A stretch of DNA of 64,000 nt from Pseudisothecium myosuroides. Taxonomy: Eukaryota; Streptophyta; Bryopsida; Hypnales; Lembophyllaceae. Below the pieces are notes generated by a model, which did no database searches, was not told where the DNA came from, and saw only the letters and a program-made list of their open reading frames with translations. The position numbers were made by a program, and so were the translations under genes. Shown piece by piece: positions 12,862 through 21,137 of the stretch; position 1 is the first letter of the stretch; each line of letters opens with the position of its first letter. The stretch is taken from NCBI GenBank assembly GCA_951799445.1, contig OX637288.1, positions 25,399,288-25,463,287 on the forward strand, written 5' to 3'.

Positions 12862-14187
12862 GAAGGGACTGTAACTGAAACACCCCTAAACAGGGCTTCA
12901 TTTAAAACTAACTAACTTCTTGCTCAAATGAGTCAAATCAGCTTACATCAAATCATAAACCAAGTCATGGACTAAGGCATATTATGTCAAAAATATCACT
13001 TTGAAATAGTCATCCAAAAAAGGTTACTTTGGATACAATTGAGTCCTCAAACTCTCCATAGAAATCACAAATGCAATATGTCCCATCCATATCTAATAGT
13101 AAAGTAACAGCACAGGAAAAGTAGGAGTCCACATAGGAATCCATGTGCGTGAAAACAAATTGCTCCATGAATCACAAATCGGAAGAGATGGATTTGAAGG
13201 CTCAGCCTCACCTGTACCCGTCCCAAACACAAAAACAAGCCAATGTAGTGTGAGTGAGGATGCAACAGGTGTCTAAAGCTGAAGCCAATTGCTATCCATG
13301 TCACAAATCCAGCAAGTCAAATGAAAAACATAGTTGAATCAAAACACAAGGAAACAAAAAGGCAACATAATCCAAACACACTCCAAAGTCAAGAGACCTT
13401 TGCCATTCCTCCTTCACTCTAGAAGCCCAAGAGTTGCACTCAAAGTCTCAAACTATCCTCTAAAATCACACCACAGTGAATCGTCGCACTCACAAGCCAA
13501 AGAGGAGTACTAACATACAAATGAGAGGCTAATATAGCCTCAGACTGTGGGAGAAAAAACCACTCTATGGATACTAATGATGCATGTGGGAGATAACTAC
13601 CCAAATCATTAGAGTGATTACTAAATTAGGCGCCACCCATTGTGGGAGGGTGTGTGGGTTCCCACCAATGTCACTCCCGCCTTGATTCAAAATAATTTGA
13701 ATAACTACCTATGATGTAATCCATCATAGAAGCACTTGCCTGTTACAGGCTTAATTTAAAATCAAATCACTATGGAAGATGTGCCAAAAGGAGATTGGCC
13801 CATAGTAATATTAATTTAAATCACTATGGAAGATAAGCCTAAAAGGAGAAAGGCCCATAGAAAATTATACTTTTTATTAATCCAAATTGGAATAATGCAA
13901 AAGAGGATTTATAGTAAAATTTATGCAAATCCGTAGATTGGACTATAAATGAAAATATATATGTAAATTGGAGGTACTCTTAGGATAACTAAACAAGAAG
14001 AAGAAGAAAATGGTTTTTTATATTTGAATTTATTTTTTACACAATCTCCATAAAAATGGATTTACCATGTTAAAATGGTAAAAATTGGAAAAAATATTTT
14101 TGATAAAAAAGGTTCTAGGACTATAACCTCTGGCAATGTCTAGTTGATTTAACTAGGAATAAATAACTTTTACAAATGCAGAAGAAG
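12862..14187 (-). repeat. Diverged 1.33-kb copy A of the element's long direct repeat
   Basis: Aligns along its whole length with 14188-15511 and 19794-21117 (shared ACTGAAACACCCCTAAACAG near the start; CTCAGCCTCACCTGTACCCG in the middle; TAGGCGCCACCCATTGTGGG; GAAGAAGAAG at the end) but with many substitutions and indels. It begins in a GGAGAAGGG context and ends in GCAGAAGAAGAAG, butting directly against copy B. Best read as an older solo repeat whose terminal GAA run received the younger full element. Strand follows the coding direction of the complete element. Confidence 0.7.
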
Positions 14188-15511
14188 AAGAAGGGACTTT
14201 TACTGAAACACCCCTAAACAGGGCTTCACTTTCCAAAAACCTAACTTCTTGCTAGAATGAGTCATATCAGCTCAGAGACCAAATTAAAAACTAAGGCAAA
14301 TTGTATCAAAAATATCACTTTGATATAGTTATCCAAAAAAGGTTTACTTTGGATACATAAGAGTCCTCAAACTCTACATAAAAATCACCACAAGTGCTTT
14401 ATATCCCATCCATATCTAATAGTGAAGTAACAGCACAAGAGAAGTAGGAATCCACATAGGAACCCATGTGCATGAAAACAAAATGCTCCATGAATCTCAA
14501 ATCGGAAGAGTCGGATTTGAAGGCTCAGCCTCACCTGTACCCGTCCCAAACACAAAACAAACCAATGTAGCGTGAGTGAGGATGCAACAGGTGTTTACAG
14601 CTGAAGCCAATTGCTATCTATGTCGCAAATCCAGCAAGTCAAATGAAAAACATAGTTTAAAACTACACACATGGTAACAAAAAGGCAACATAATCCAAAC
14701 AAACTCCAATGACCCAGAGACCTTTGCCATTCCTTCTTCACTCTGGAAGCTCAAGAGTTGCACTTAAACTATCCTCCAAACTCACACCACAGTGAATCGT
14801 CGCACTCACAAACACAAGAGGAGTACTAACGTAAGAAAGGAGGCTAATATAGTTCAAACTGTGGGAGGGAAACCACTTCATGGGTCTTTAAAGTTGCATG
14901 TGGGAGATAACTACCCACTACATACCCATAGTGATTAACTAATTTAGGCGCCACCCATTGTGGGTGGGTGGGTGGGTTTACATAGATGTCACTCCCGCCT
15001 TGATTCAAAATAATTTGAATATTTTGAGTAGTTTAACTACCTATGATGTAATAGATCATAGAAGTCCTTGCCTGTTACAGATCTAATTAAAATCACCATG
15101 GTTGGTATGCCAAATGGAAAATGGCCCATAGGATTTATTCTTTTTACTTATCCAGGATGGAGAAGTTACTAAAAAGAATTAAAAAGAAATACTTAGATTT
15201 AAAGTAACACCTATGCAAGTAACTACATGTGCATTTGGAAGAGCTTCTAAAAATACAAATAAAATAATATATACAATATATATAAGAATATATATGAATA
15301 TAAAAATATAAAATGTAAATTATATATAAAATATGTGTAAAATATATATATGAGAGGAAGAAAGTTTATATGTCTAAAACTTAATATTGGAATGATCTAA
15401 CCATATGAGAAAGGTTCATGGGCTATGACCTCTAGCAATGTATAATTTCCTTGACTTAAGAAAAAATTACTTTTATAATTGCTGAAGAAGAAGAAGAAGA
15501 AGAAGAAGAAG
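14188..15511 (-). repeat. Long direct repeat B (downstream repeat of the RT element)
   Basis: About 1.32 kb. Matches 19794-21117 with a constant offset of 5606 bases from start to end and no difference noticed by eye, so the pair is recent. Begins AAGAAGGGACTTTTACTG and ends in a GAA run (15484-15511). As the element's genes are on the minus strand, this copy is the 3' (downstream) repeat. The CTCAGCCTCACCTGTACCCG core is unchanged even in old copy A. Confidence 0.8.
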
Positions 15512-15647
15512 ACCCTCCACCACCCCTGGTGATGCTACCTCTATAGGAATTAGGCACTGGTATGCCACACTCCTATAGAGGTGCATACCAGGCTTAAACT
15601 TCAAGGTAGTTCTTACATCTTATTCTGTTGAGGTAAAGTAACGAGAC
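15512..15647 (-). ncRNA. Pseudoknot-forming 3' region of the RT transcript
   Basis: Two long complementary pairs are interleaved: ACCTCTATAGGA (15537-15548) with TCCTATAGAGGT (15571-15582), 12 perfect pairs, and CTGGTATGC (15557-15565) with GCATACCAG (15583-15591), 9 perfect pairs. The order a-b-a'-b' is that of an H-type pseudoknot rather than nested hairpins. It lies between the RT stop codon and repeat B, so it would be at the 3' end of the element RNA. Inference: a template-recognition or packaging signal for the RT. No second copy noticed in the window. Confidence 0.55.
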
Positions 15648-17819
15648 TTACAGAGAGTCTAGTACATGCTGCAGATTTATCTGGATCACAGGAAAGGATC
15701 CGCTGCTTAGGAAGTTGCGAATGTTTCTGATTAAGCGTTCACGCTTGAAACCATTGCCAACCATGGTGTTGATGATATGACGAATCTCGATAATTGCAGC
15801 ATCATCCGTGTTGGAGATGTACAATACGGGTAGCACTTGTGATATAGCGATATTGTAAGCCTGGTGAATAGGTCTGTTAGACCGAAATTTGATGTACTGT
15901 GTATACTGAAACGGTAAGTTTCTCCTTTTGTCATATTTTCGAAATGTGTATTTCTCTGGATCAGTTTCGTGGACCAGAATCTCTACGTTCATGAAGTGGG
16001 CTTGTAAGCCACGTTCTGGGTCATTGGGAGCAAACAGGGCTGTTTCTTCCTTAATCGTAAGAATATTTAAAGGGTATATCCAGAATGGATTGGACTCCGT
16101 CCTGGGTTGTTCCGGGGCAAGAAAGCATCGTGGATTACCAACGTTGATGAGACACAGGTCATCAATGTAGCGGTATGCACATTGGAATTGGGACAGAATA
16201 TCTTTCCGTCCTAGCTTCGCCAGACGTTGGATAAATTTTATTTCATATGTCATGAGATAGATATTGCACCAAACGGGAGAGCAAGAGAACCCCATTGGTA
16301 TTCCCATACATTGACGCCATACACGATCTCCAAGAGCGATAAAGCAGTGGCTCATAAGCCATGCATGAAGTTGTATTAGGCGTGCAGAATCTAGGCATAT
16401 CCAGTTCGCGTTGGAAGGTCTGGATGTGGCCCATTTCGCTGTGGCTGGGACCCCCTTGGTGTCAATCCGGACCCACATGGAAGTGGTCGCTCGAGGGTGT
16501 GAGCTGCTGGAGTGTTTAAAAGCAGTGCGTGTTATAAACGATACTGCATCCAGGAGGTTATCCGGTCCTTGTAAAGGTATGGACTCATAGCAACGTGTGA
16601 TATCTGCAACAAAAATGTCCCGAATCTTGCCTGGTAGATTTATCGTGGCATCTAAGACTGAGTCAATGCTCCAGTACATAGTGGTGCTTGTCTGTAAAAA
16701 GCTTGCATACCCGGTTTCGGTGCTTGTAGCCCATTGTTTGATAGTTTCTAACATAGCGTTGGAAGTTAATGTGAGTAACGTAGCTATGTTAGAGAAGACA
16801 GTGCGGAATGCATTGGTCAACCACCGGTATTTTCCTTTATGCTGTTTAAAAGTAGCCATAAGATAAGGCAGCGCTTGGAAGATAGGAGGGCATTCAGGTA
16901 AAATTTGTACAAGCTCTGATTGTACGCTATGTAGAATGCCTGTGGGGAGTGTCCATACTCCGTCAGTCTTGCAAGCAGTGAAATCTTCTCCATTAAGACG
17001 TTCGAAGGCTTGTAGACGAATATGCTTGATGCATAGGAAACAAGCATTGTTGTTTGCTTTGTCTAAGCCCGAGCAGAACAAATGTTTCGACAGCCATTGA
17101 ATCTCATTCTGGACAGCCGGAAGATCAAGGATCATCGGTCCTGAAACTCGAAAACCATGCTTATTGTTTTTCATCGCGTGTCTGAGGGTCTCAAGACAGG
17201 TATCGCGGAGTTGGGCATGAGCGATGTCGAGAGGAAACTCAGTGGCTTCCAAATCCAGGATGGATACAAGTTGTTCGAATGCGTCTAGCACAGTTGCCAG
17301 TGCGTGAACGACGTTGGTGGGTCGTAGAGGGATATGGTTTAAGCCCTGAGCCACTGCGTTCCTGAGTCCGGAGTGTTGGATGATCGATAAGTCCATTGTG
17401 CGGACATGCATGGCATCCTTGGCGTAGGAGGAAGTCTCATTGGCAGTCATTGGGTCGAGAAATTTATGGAACCTTTTTGCAGTTAAACATGCGCAAAGGT
17501 TCGCTTCGTCCAGCAGATGTATGAAGGAGAACTGTCGGAAAACTGCCGAGGGTTTATACAGAACCGTGGCCAGATTCTCAACGTAAGACCAAGCAAAGAC
17601 AATATCCTCAATAATGGGACATAGATGGTCATGTTGAAAGGAGATCATGAGATCTTGGAATAATTTTTTCAGATTGATCCATTCCAAGGCTCTATTACAG
17701 TATTTCAGTTTGATGTAACCGGATTTCTTGCTACTCGAAGTACGTTTCACTTTGAGACGCCCGTAGTTATCTGTGATTAGGATGCGTCCTTCTGTGGGAC
17801 AAAACACAGTATGTAACAT
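15648..17819 (-). CDS. Reverse transcriptase, Penelope/telomerase-like, no endonuclease
   Basis: 723-codon intact frame, ATG at 17819, stop at 15648. Polymerase motifs are plain: motif A VADITRCYESIPL (Asp about 406), motif B GIPMGFSCSPVWCNIYL (about 506-522), motif C YRYIDDLCLIN (Asp-Asp about 553-554). Upstream, GLDKANNNACFLC (about 251-263) and YLMATFKQHKGKYRWLTNAF (about 319-338) sit where Penelope-like RTs have their DKG-type and PKxHK-type motifs. The roughly 250 residues before these resemble nothing I recognise and may be an RNA-binding region like that of telomerase. The chain ends about 165 residues after motif C with no GIY-YIG domain, and none is at the N terminus either. Role: copies the element RNA into DNA, presumably primed on pre-existing DNA ends or nicks. 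Shorter frames inside it are shadows. Confidence 0.75.
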   Translation of the reverse strand: MLHTVFCPTEGRILITDNYGRLKVKRTSSSKKSGYIKLKYCNRALEWINLKKLFQDLMISFQHDHLCPIIEDIVFAWSYVENLATVLYKPSAVFRQFSFIHLLDEANLCACLTAKRFHKFLDPMTANETSSYAKDAMHVRTMDLSIIQHSGLRNAVAQGLNHIPLRPTNVVHALATVLDAFEQLVSILDLEATEFPLDIAHAQLRDTCLETLRHAMKNNKHGFRVSGPMILDLPAVQNEIQWLSKHLFCSGLDKANNNACFLCIKHIRLQAFERLNGEDFTACKTDGVWTLPTGILHSVQSELVQILPECPPIFQALPYLMATFKQHKGKYRWLTNAFRTVFSNIATLLTLTSNAMLETIKQWATSTETGYASFLQTSTTMYWSIDSVLDATINLPGKIRDIFVADITRCYESIPLQGPDNLLDAVSFITRTAFKHSSSSHPRATTSMWVRIDTKGVPATAKWATSRPSNANWICLDSARLIQLHAWLMSHCFIALGDRVWRQCMGIPMGFSCSPVWCNIYLMTYEIKFIQRLAKLGRKDILSQFQCAYRYIDDLCLINVGNPRCFLAPEQPRTESNPFWIYPLNILTIKEETALFAPNDPERGLQAHFMNVEILVHETDPEKYTFRKYDKRRNLPFQYTQYIKFRSNRPIHQAYNIAISQVLPVLYISNTDDAAIIEIRHIINTMVGNGFKRERLIRNIRNFLSSGSFPVIQINLQHVLDSL

Positions 17820-18046
17820 GAATAAAAACTTTATATAAAAAGGGAAGCTAATCAGTACAGGTACTGATACTGGGCTTCATCGTACTGGTGACAGAACCTC
17901 ATCGTGTACATCGGTAATCGATAGTACGAAAAACATGAGTCTGAGTTTTGAAAAAAACAATATTAAGACTATGATAAGTATAGGCTTAGTTTGTGTCAAC
18001 TATTTGTAAGTTGATTCATATGAGCAAAGGACTGAAAACGTGCCAG

Positions 18047-19678
18047 CTACATATTATCCCAGTTCAAAATTCTTCCCTGGATGGGAGTTCTGGGTTTTGG
18101 GCGTGAATCGCCAGAGCTGGTAATCGCAAGTGTCTGGTCATTACGTTGGTACTCCGAACGTGTTGACATCGCAGGGGAGTTATCTGCGCCGCGACTGTTG
18201 CCACCGATGAACTGAAAACCACCGGGTGATCGATAATTGCGATTGTAATTACCGCGCCCTCCTCCAGACTTGCCACCTCCGCGACCTCCATTCCGATTCG
18301 GGTATGTTGGTGGGGTTCTCTGATGGTTCGGTGGTAAGTCGTTAGCAGTGACGTTCATATTGATTCTTTGTCTTTTCTGTGGAGGCGTGGGAGCACTCGT
18401 TTCAACAGAGAAAGAGGCAGGTTTAAAGAGACGCTCCACCTTCCTTGCGCCGGGAGCCTCATAGTGTTTTGTCAGCAGCTTCTGTAAGGGATCAGTGGCG
18501 AATTCTAAAGCTGTAGTGTCCATCAACTTGCGGACGGCTATAAATGTAATTTGCTGCTTCACCGCAACTCTTGCTGCTCCCTTGATCCAGGTGAGAAAAG
18601 CACCATATTTGGCAGGAAGGGAGGGGTACGTGCTATCAGGGAAGAACTTGGGCAGGTTATTGATCATGTACCAAATACTATGGTCAAACCATAACATATT
18701 ACCCTTACAACCAGACTTAGCATTCTGACTACATTTGCATCTAATGTAGGGTCTCTGGCAATTCCACAACTGGGAAGTAAACTTAGGACTCCTGGGAGTA
18801 CAGGTAAGCACATCCAATTTTGTGTGAATGTTTATAGCAGTGGTTGTACACTTGTGGTGGTCATATAATGCAATGGGAAATGCATTAACCATCTCAACAG
18901 GTTTTTCTAGAAGACCTGTGCAACTCAAAGCTTTTTCCTCACATGATTTCACCTCCTGTTCTGATAAGTGAGCCCACAATTTCCACATATGTGTAGTGAT
19001 TGGTGCTAGGAGGTTAATGTTGGACAAGCACCAAGTGCGGTGAGCACGGGTTGCCAACTGTTCTTCTACAGCACGTGGAGGGAGAAACGGAATGGAGGGA
19101 CCCTTACCAGGTGCATCGAGCGTATTCATCTCCTTTTCCAATTGTGTAGTCATGATAGCCTCTGACAAATCCTCAATAGCTGCTTTGTGGGCCGCAGGGA
19201 TATTGATCTTGGCCAACAGGGGGTGGAGACCATTTGCTTCTGCTGGGCCCGGTTGAGAGAGGTCGACTGCTGGGGGTGGCTCCGCCCATTCCTCATGCGG
19301 ATTTGCAGCCTTGAGAGCCGCCTCGACACGTCTGGTGTTGCCAGCTGCTTCGATAAATTCAAGCTCGTCGCGTTCTAAGAGAGGGACCAGCGCTTGGTGG
19401 GCCTCTCGTAATCTTTCCAGTCCTTTTTCTTTGTCCGAAATAGTTGCCATCATGATGGCCGTCCAGTGCGATAAGTCCAAAGTCGTGAGTAGCAGCGGAG
19501 CGTGCTCACCGTCTTCGTCTCGATCCTGCATCGCAGCGGTGTCCGTCGATTGCACAAACGTGTGGATCTCCTGCTCGCTGATGGAGCAGATGACGGACTG
19601 AACGGCAGGAGAGGGGACCGGCAGGGGATCGGTATACCCTAAGGCAACCAGATCCTGCGCCCAAGAAGATTGTGCATC
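18047..19678 (-). CDS. ORF1 protein of the RT element, RGG-rich C terminus
   Basis: From a GTG codon at 19555 the frame gives 502 residues, but it is open and sensible back to 19678 (DAQSSWAQDLVALGYTDPLP), where TAG|GAT forms a plausible splice acceptor; an upstream exon or leader is possible. The N-terminal half is acidic and helical. A Cys/His group (CQRPYIRCKCSQ...C...WFDH) lies in the middle, and the last 90 residues are Gly/Arg/Asn-rich with RGGGKSGGGRGNYNRNYR, an RGG-type RNA-binding tail. Position upstream of the RT and this tail suggest a nucleic-acid-binding ORF1/Gag-like role (inference). No retroviral-type CCHC knuckle. Separated from the RT by 227 bases and in another frame, so RT expression needs reinitiation, splicing or a second promoter. 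Confidence 0.65.
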   Translation of the reverse strand, partial: DAQSSWAQDLVALGYTDPLPVPSPAVQSVICSISEQEIHTFVQSTDTAAMQDRDEDGEHAPLLLTTLDLSHWTAIMMATISDKEKGLERLREAHQALVPLLERDELEFIEAAGNTRRVEAALKAANPHEEWAEPPPAVDLSQPGPAEANGLHPLLAKINIPAAHKAAIEDLSEAIMTTQLEKEMNTLDAPGKGPSIPFLPPRAVEEQLATRAHRTWCLSNINLLAPITTHMWKLWAHLSEQEVKSCEEKALSCTGLLEKPVEMVNAFPIALYDHHKCTTTAINIHTKLDVLTCTPRSPKFTSQLWNCQRPYIRCKCSQNAKSGCKGNMLWFDHSIWYMINNLPKFFPDSTYPSLPAKYGAFLTWIKGAARVAVKQQITFIAVRKLMDTTALEFATDPLQKLLTKHYEAPGARKVERLFKPASFSVETSAPTPPQKRQRINMNVTANDLPPNHQRTPPTYPNRNGGRGGGKSGGGRGNYNRNYRSPGGFQFIGGNSRGADNSPAMSTRSEYQRNDQTLAITSSGDSRPKPRTPIQGRILNWDNM

Positions 19679-19793
19679 CTACGTACAGAGAGAGTTCCAT
19701 ACAGTTAGTTTAACTGATACTCAAGTAACATGTTGTTTAAGTAATTAAAAAGTGGAGACAGATGCTCACCACATCTGTGTGGTTTGGAAAACA

Positions 19794-21117
19794 AAGAAGG
19801 GACTTTTACTGAAACACCCCTAAACAGGGCTTCACTTTCCAAAAACCTAACTTCTTGCTAGAATGAGTCATATCAGCTCAGAGACCAAATTAAAAACTAA
19901 GGCAAATTGTATCAAAAATATCACTTTGATATAGTTATCCAAAAAAGGTTTACTTTGGATACATAAGAGTCCTCAAACTCTACATAAAAATCACCACAAG
20001 TGCTTTATATCCCATCCATATCTAATAGTGAAGTAACAGCACAAGAGAAGTAGGAATCCACATAGGAACCCATGTGCATGAAAACAAAATGCTCCATGAA
20101 TCTCAAATCGGAAGAGTCGGATTTGAAGGCTCAGCCTCACCTGTACCCGTCCCAAACACAAAACAAACCAATGTAGCGTGAGTGAGGATGCAACAGGTGT
20201 TTACAGCTGAAGCCAATTGCTATCTATGTCGCAAATCCAGCAAGTCAAATGAAAAACATAGTTTAAAACTACACACATGGTAACAAAAAGGCAACATAAT
20301 CCAAACAAACTCCAATGACCCAGAGACCTTTGCCATTCCTTCTTCACTCTGGAAGCTCAAGAGTTGCACTTAAACTATCCTCCAAACTCACACCACAGTG
20401 AATCGTCGCACTCACAAACACAAGAGGAGTACTAACGTAAGAAAGGAGGCTAATATAGTTCAAACTGTGGGAGGGAAACCACTTCATGGGTCTTTAAAGT
20501 TGCATGTGGGAGATAACTACCCACTACATACCCATAGTGATTAACTAATTTAGGCGCCACCCATTGTGGGTGGGTGGGTGGGTTTACATAGATGTCACTC
20601 CCGCCTTGATTCAAAATAATTTGAATATTTTGAGTAGTTTAACTACCTATGATGTAATAGATCATAGAAGTCCTTGCCTGTTACAGATCTAATTAAAATC
20701 ACCATGGTTGGTATGCCAAATGGAAAATGGCCCATAGGATTTATTCTTTTTACTTATCCAGGATGGAGAAGTTACTAAAAAGAATTAAAAAGAAATACTT
20801 AGATTTAAAGTAACACCTATGCAAGTAACTACATGTGCATTTGGAAGAGCTTCTAAAAATACAAATAAAATAATATATACAATATATATAAGAATATATA
20901 TGAATATAAAAATATAAAATGTAAATTATATATAAAATATGTGTAAAATATATATATGAGAGGAAGAAAGTTTATATGTCTAAAACTTAATATTGGAATG
21001 ATCTAACCATATGAGAAAGGTTCATGGGCTATGACCTCTAGCAATGTATAATTTCCTTGACTTAAGAAAAAATTACTTTTATAATTGCTGAAGAAGAAGA
21101 AGAAGAAGAAGAAGAAG
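19794..21117 (-). repeat. Long direct repeat C (upstream repeat, likely promoter-bearing)
   Basis: Apparently identical to repeat B. Lying upstream of ORF1 on the minus strand, it should drive transcription. Ends on the plus-strand right side in GAA repeats that continue to about 21136, where they merge with the acidic reading frame of the interrupted transposase. The 115 bases between it and ORF1 show no tRNA-complementary primer-binding site that I could recognise. Confidence 0.75.
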
Positions 21118-21137
21118 AAGAAGAAGAAGAAGAAGAG

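Larger units (their letters stand above)
14188..21117 (-). mobile_element. Complete Penelope-like retroelement with long direct repeats
   Basis: 6.9 kb: repeat B, 4.3 kb internal region, repeat C. The internal part carries two minus-strand ORFs, ORF1 (RGG-rich, 18047-19678) and a reverse transcriptase (15648-17819), in different frames with a 227-base gap. I found no integrase, RNase H, protease, tyrosine recombinase or GIY-YIG nuclease frame, and no tRNA-type primer site beside repeat C. Penelope-like elements are known to carry LTR-like direct repeats and some lack an endonuclease (established), which fits better than Ty1/Ty3-type LTR elements. The internal DNA is visibly richer in G+C than its surroundings. 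It sits in a GAA-rich stretch of an older transposase gene, next to an older solo repeat. Confidence 0.65.

Noticed and set aside
12619..12901. Antisense frames with NPNTLLYI-type or LQHLALHQ-type repeats
   Set aside because: Shadows of the tandem repeat in the sense transposase frame.
13180..13225. Hammerhead ribozyme in the long repeat, as in some Penelope-like elements
   Set aside because: The minus strand has a GGC-TGA-GCC stem near a GTC-like site, but the required CUGAUGA and GAAA core boxes are not present in any of the three copies.
14188..21117. Ordinary Ty1/Ty3 LTR retrotransposon
   Set aside because: No protease, RNase H or integrase frame, no recognisable tRNA primer site, repeat ends not TG...CA, and RT motifs of another type.
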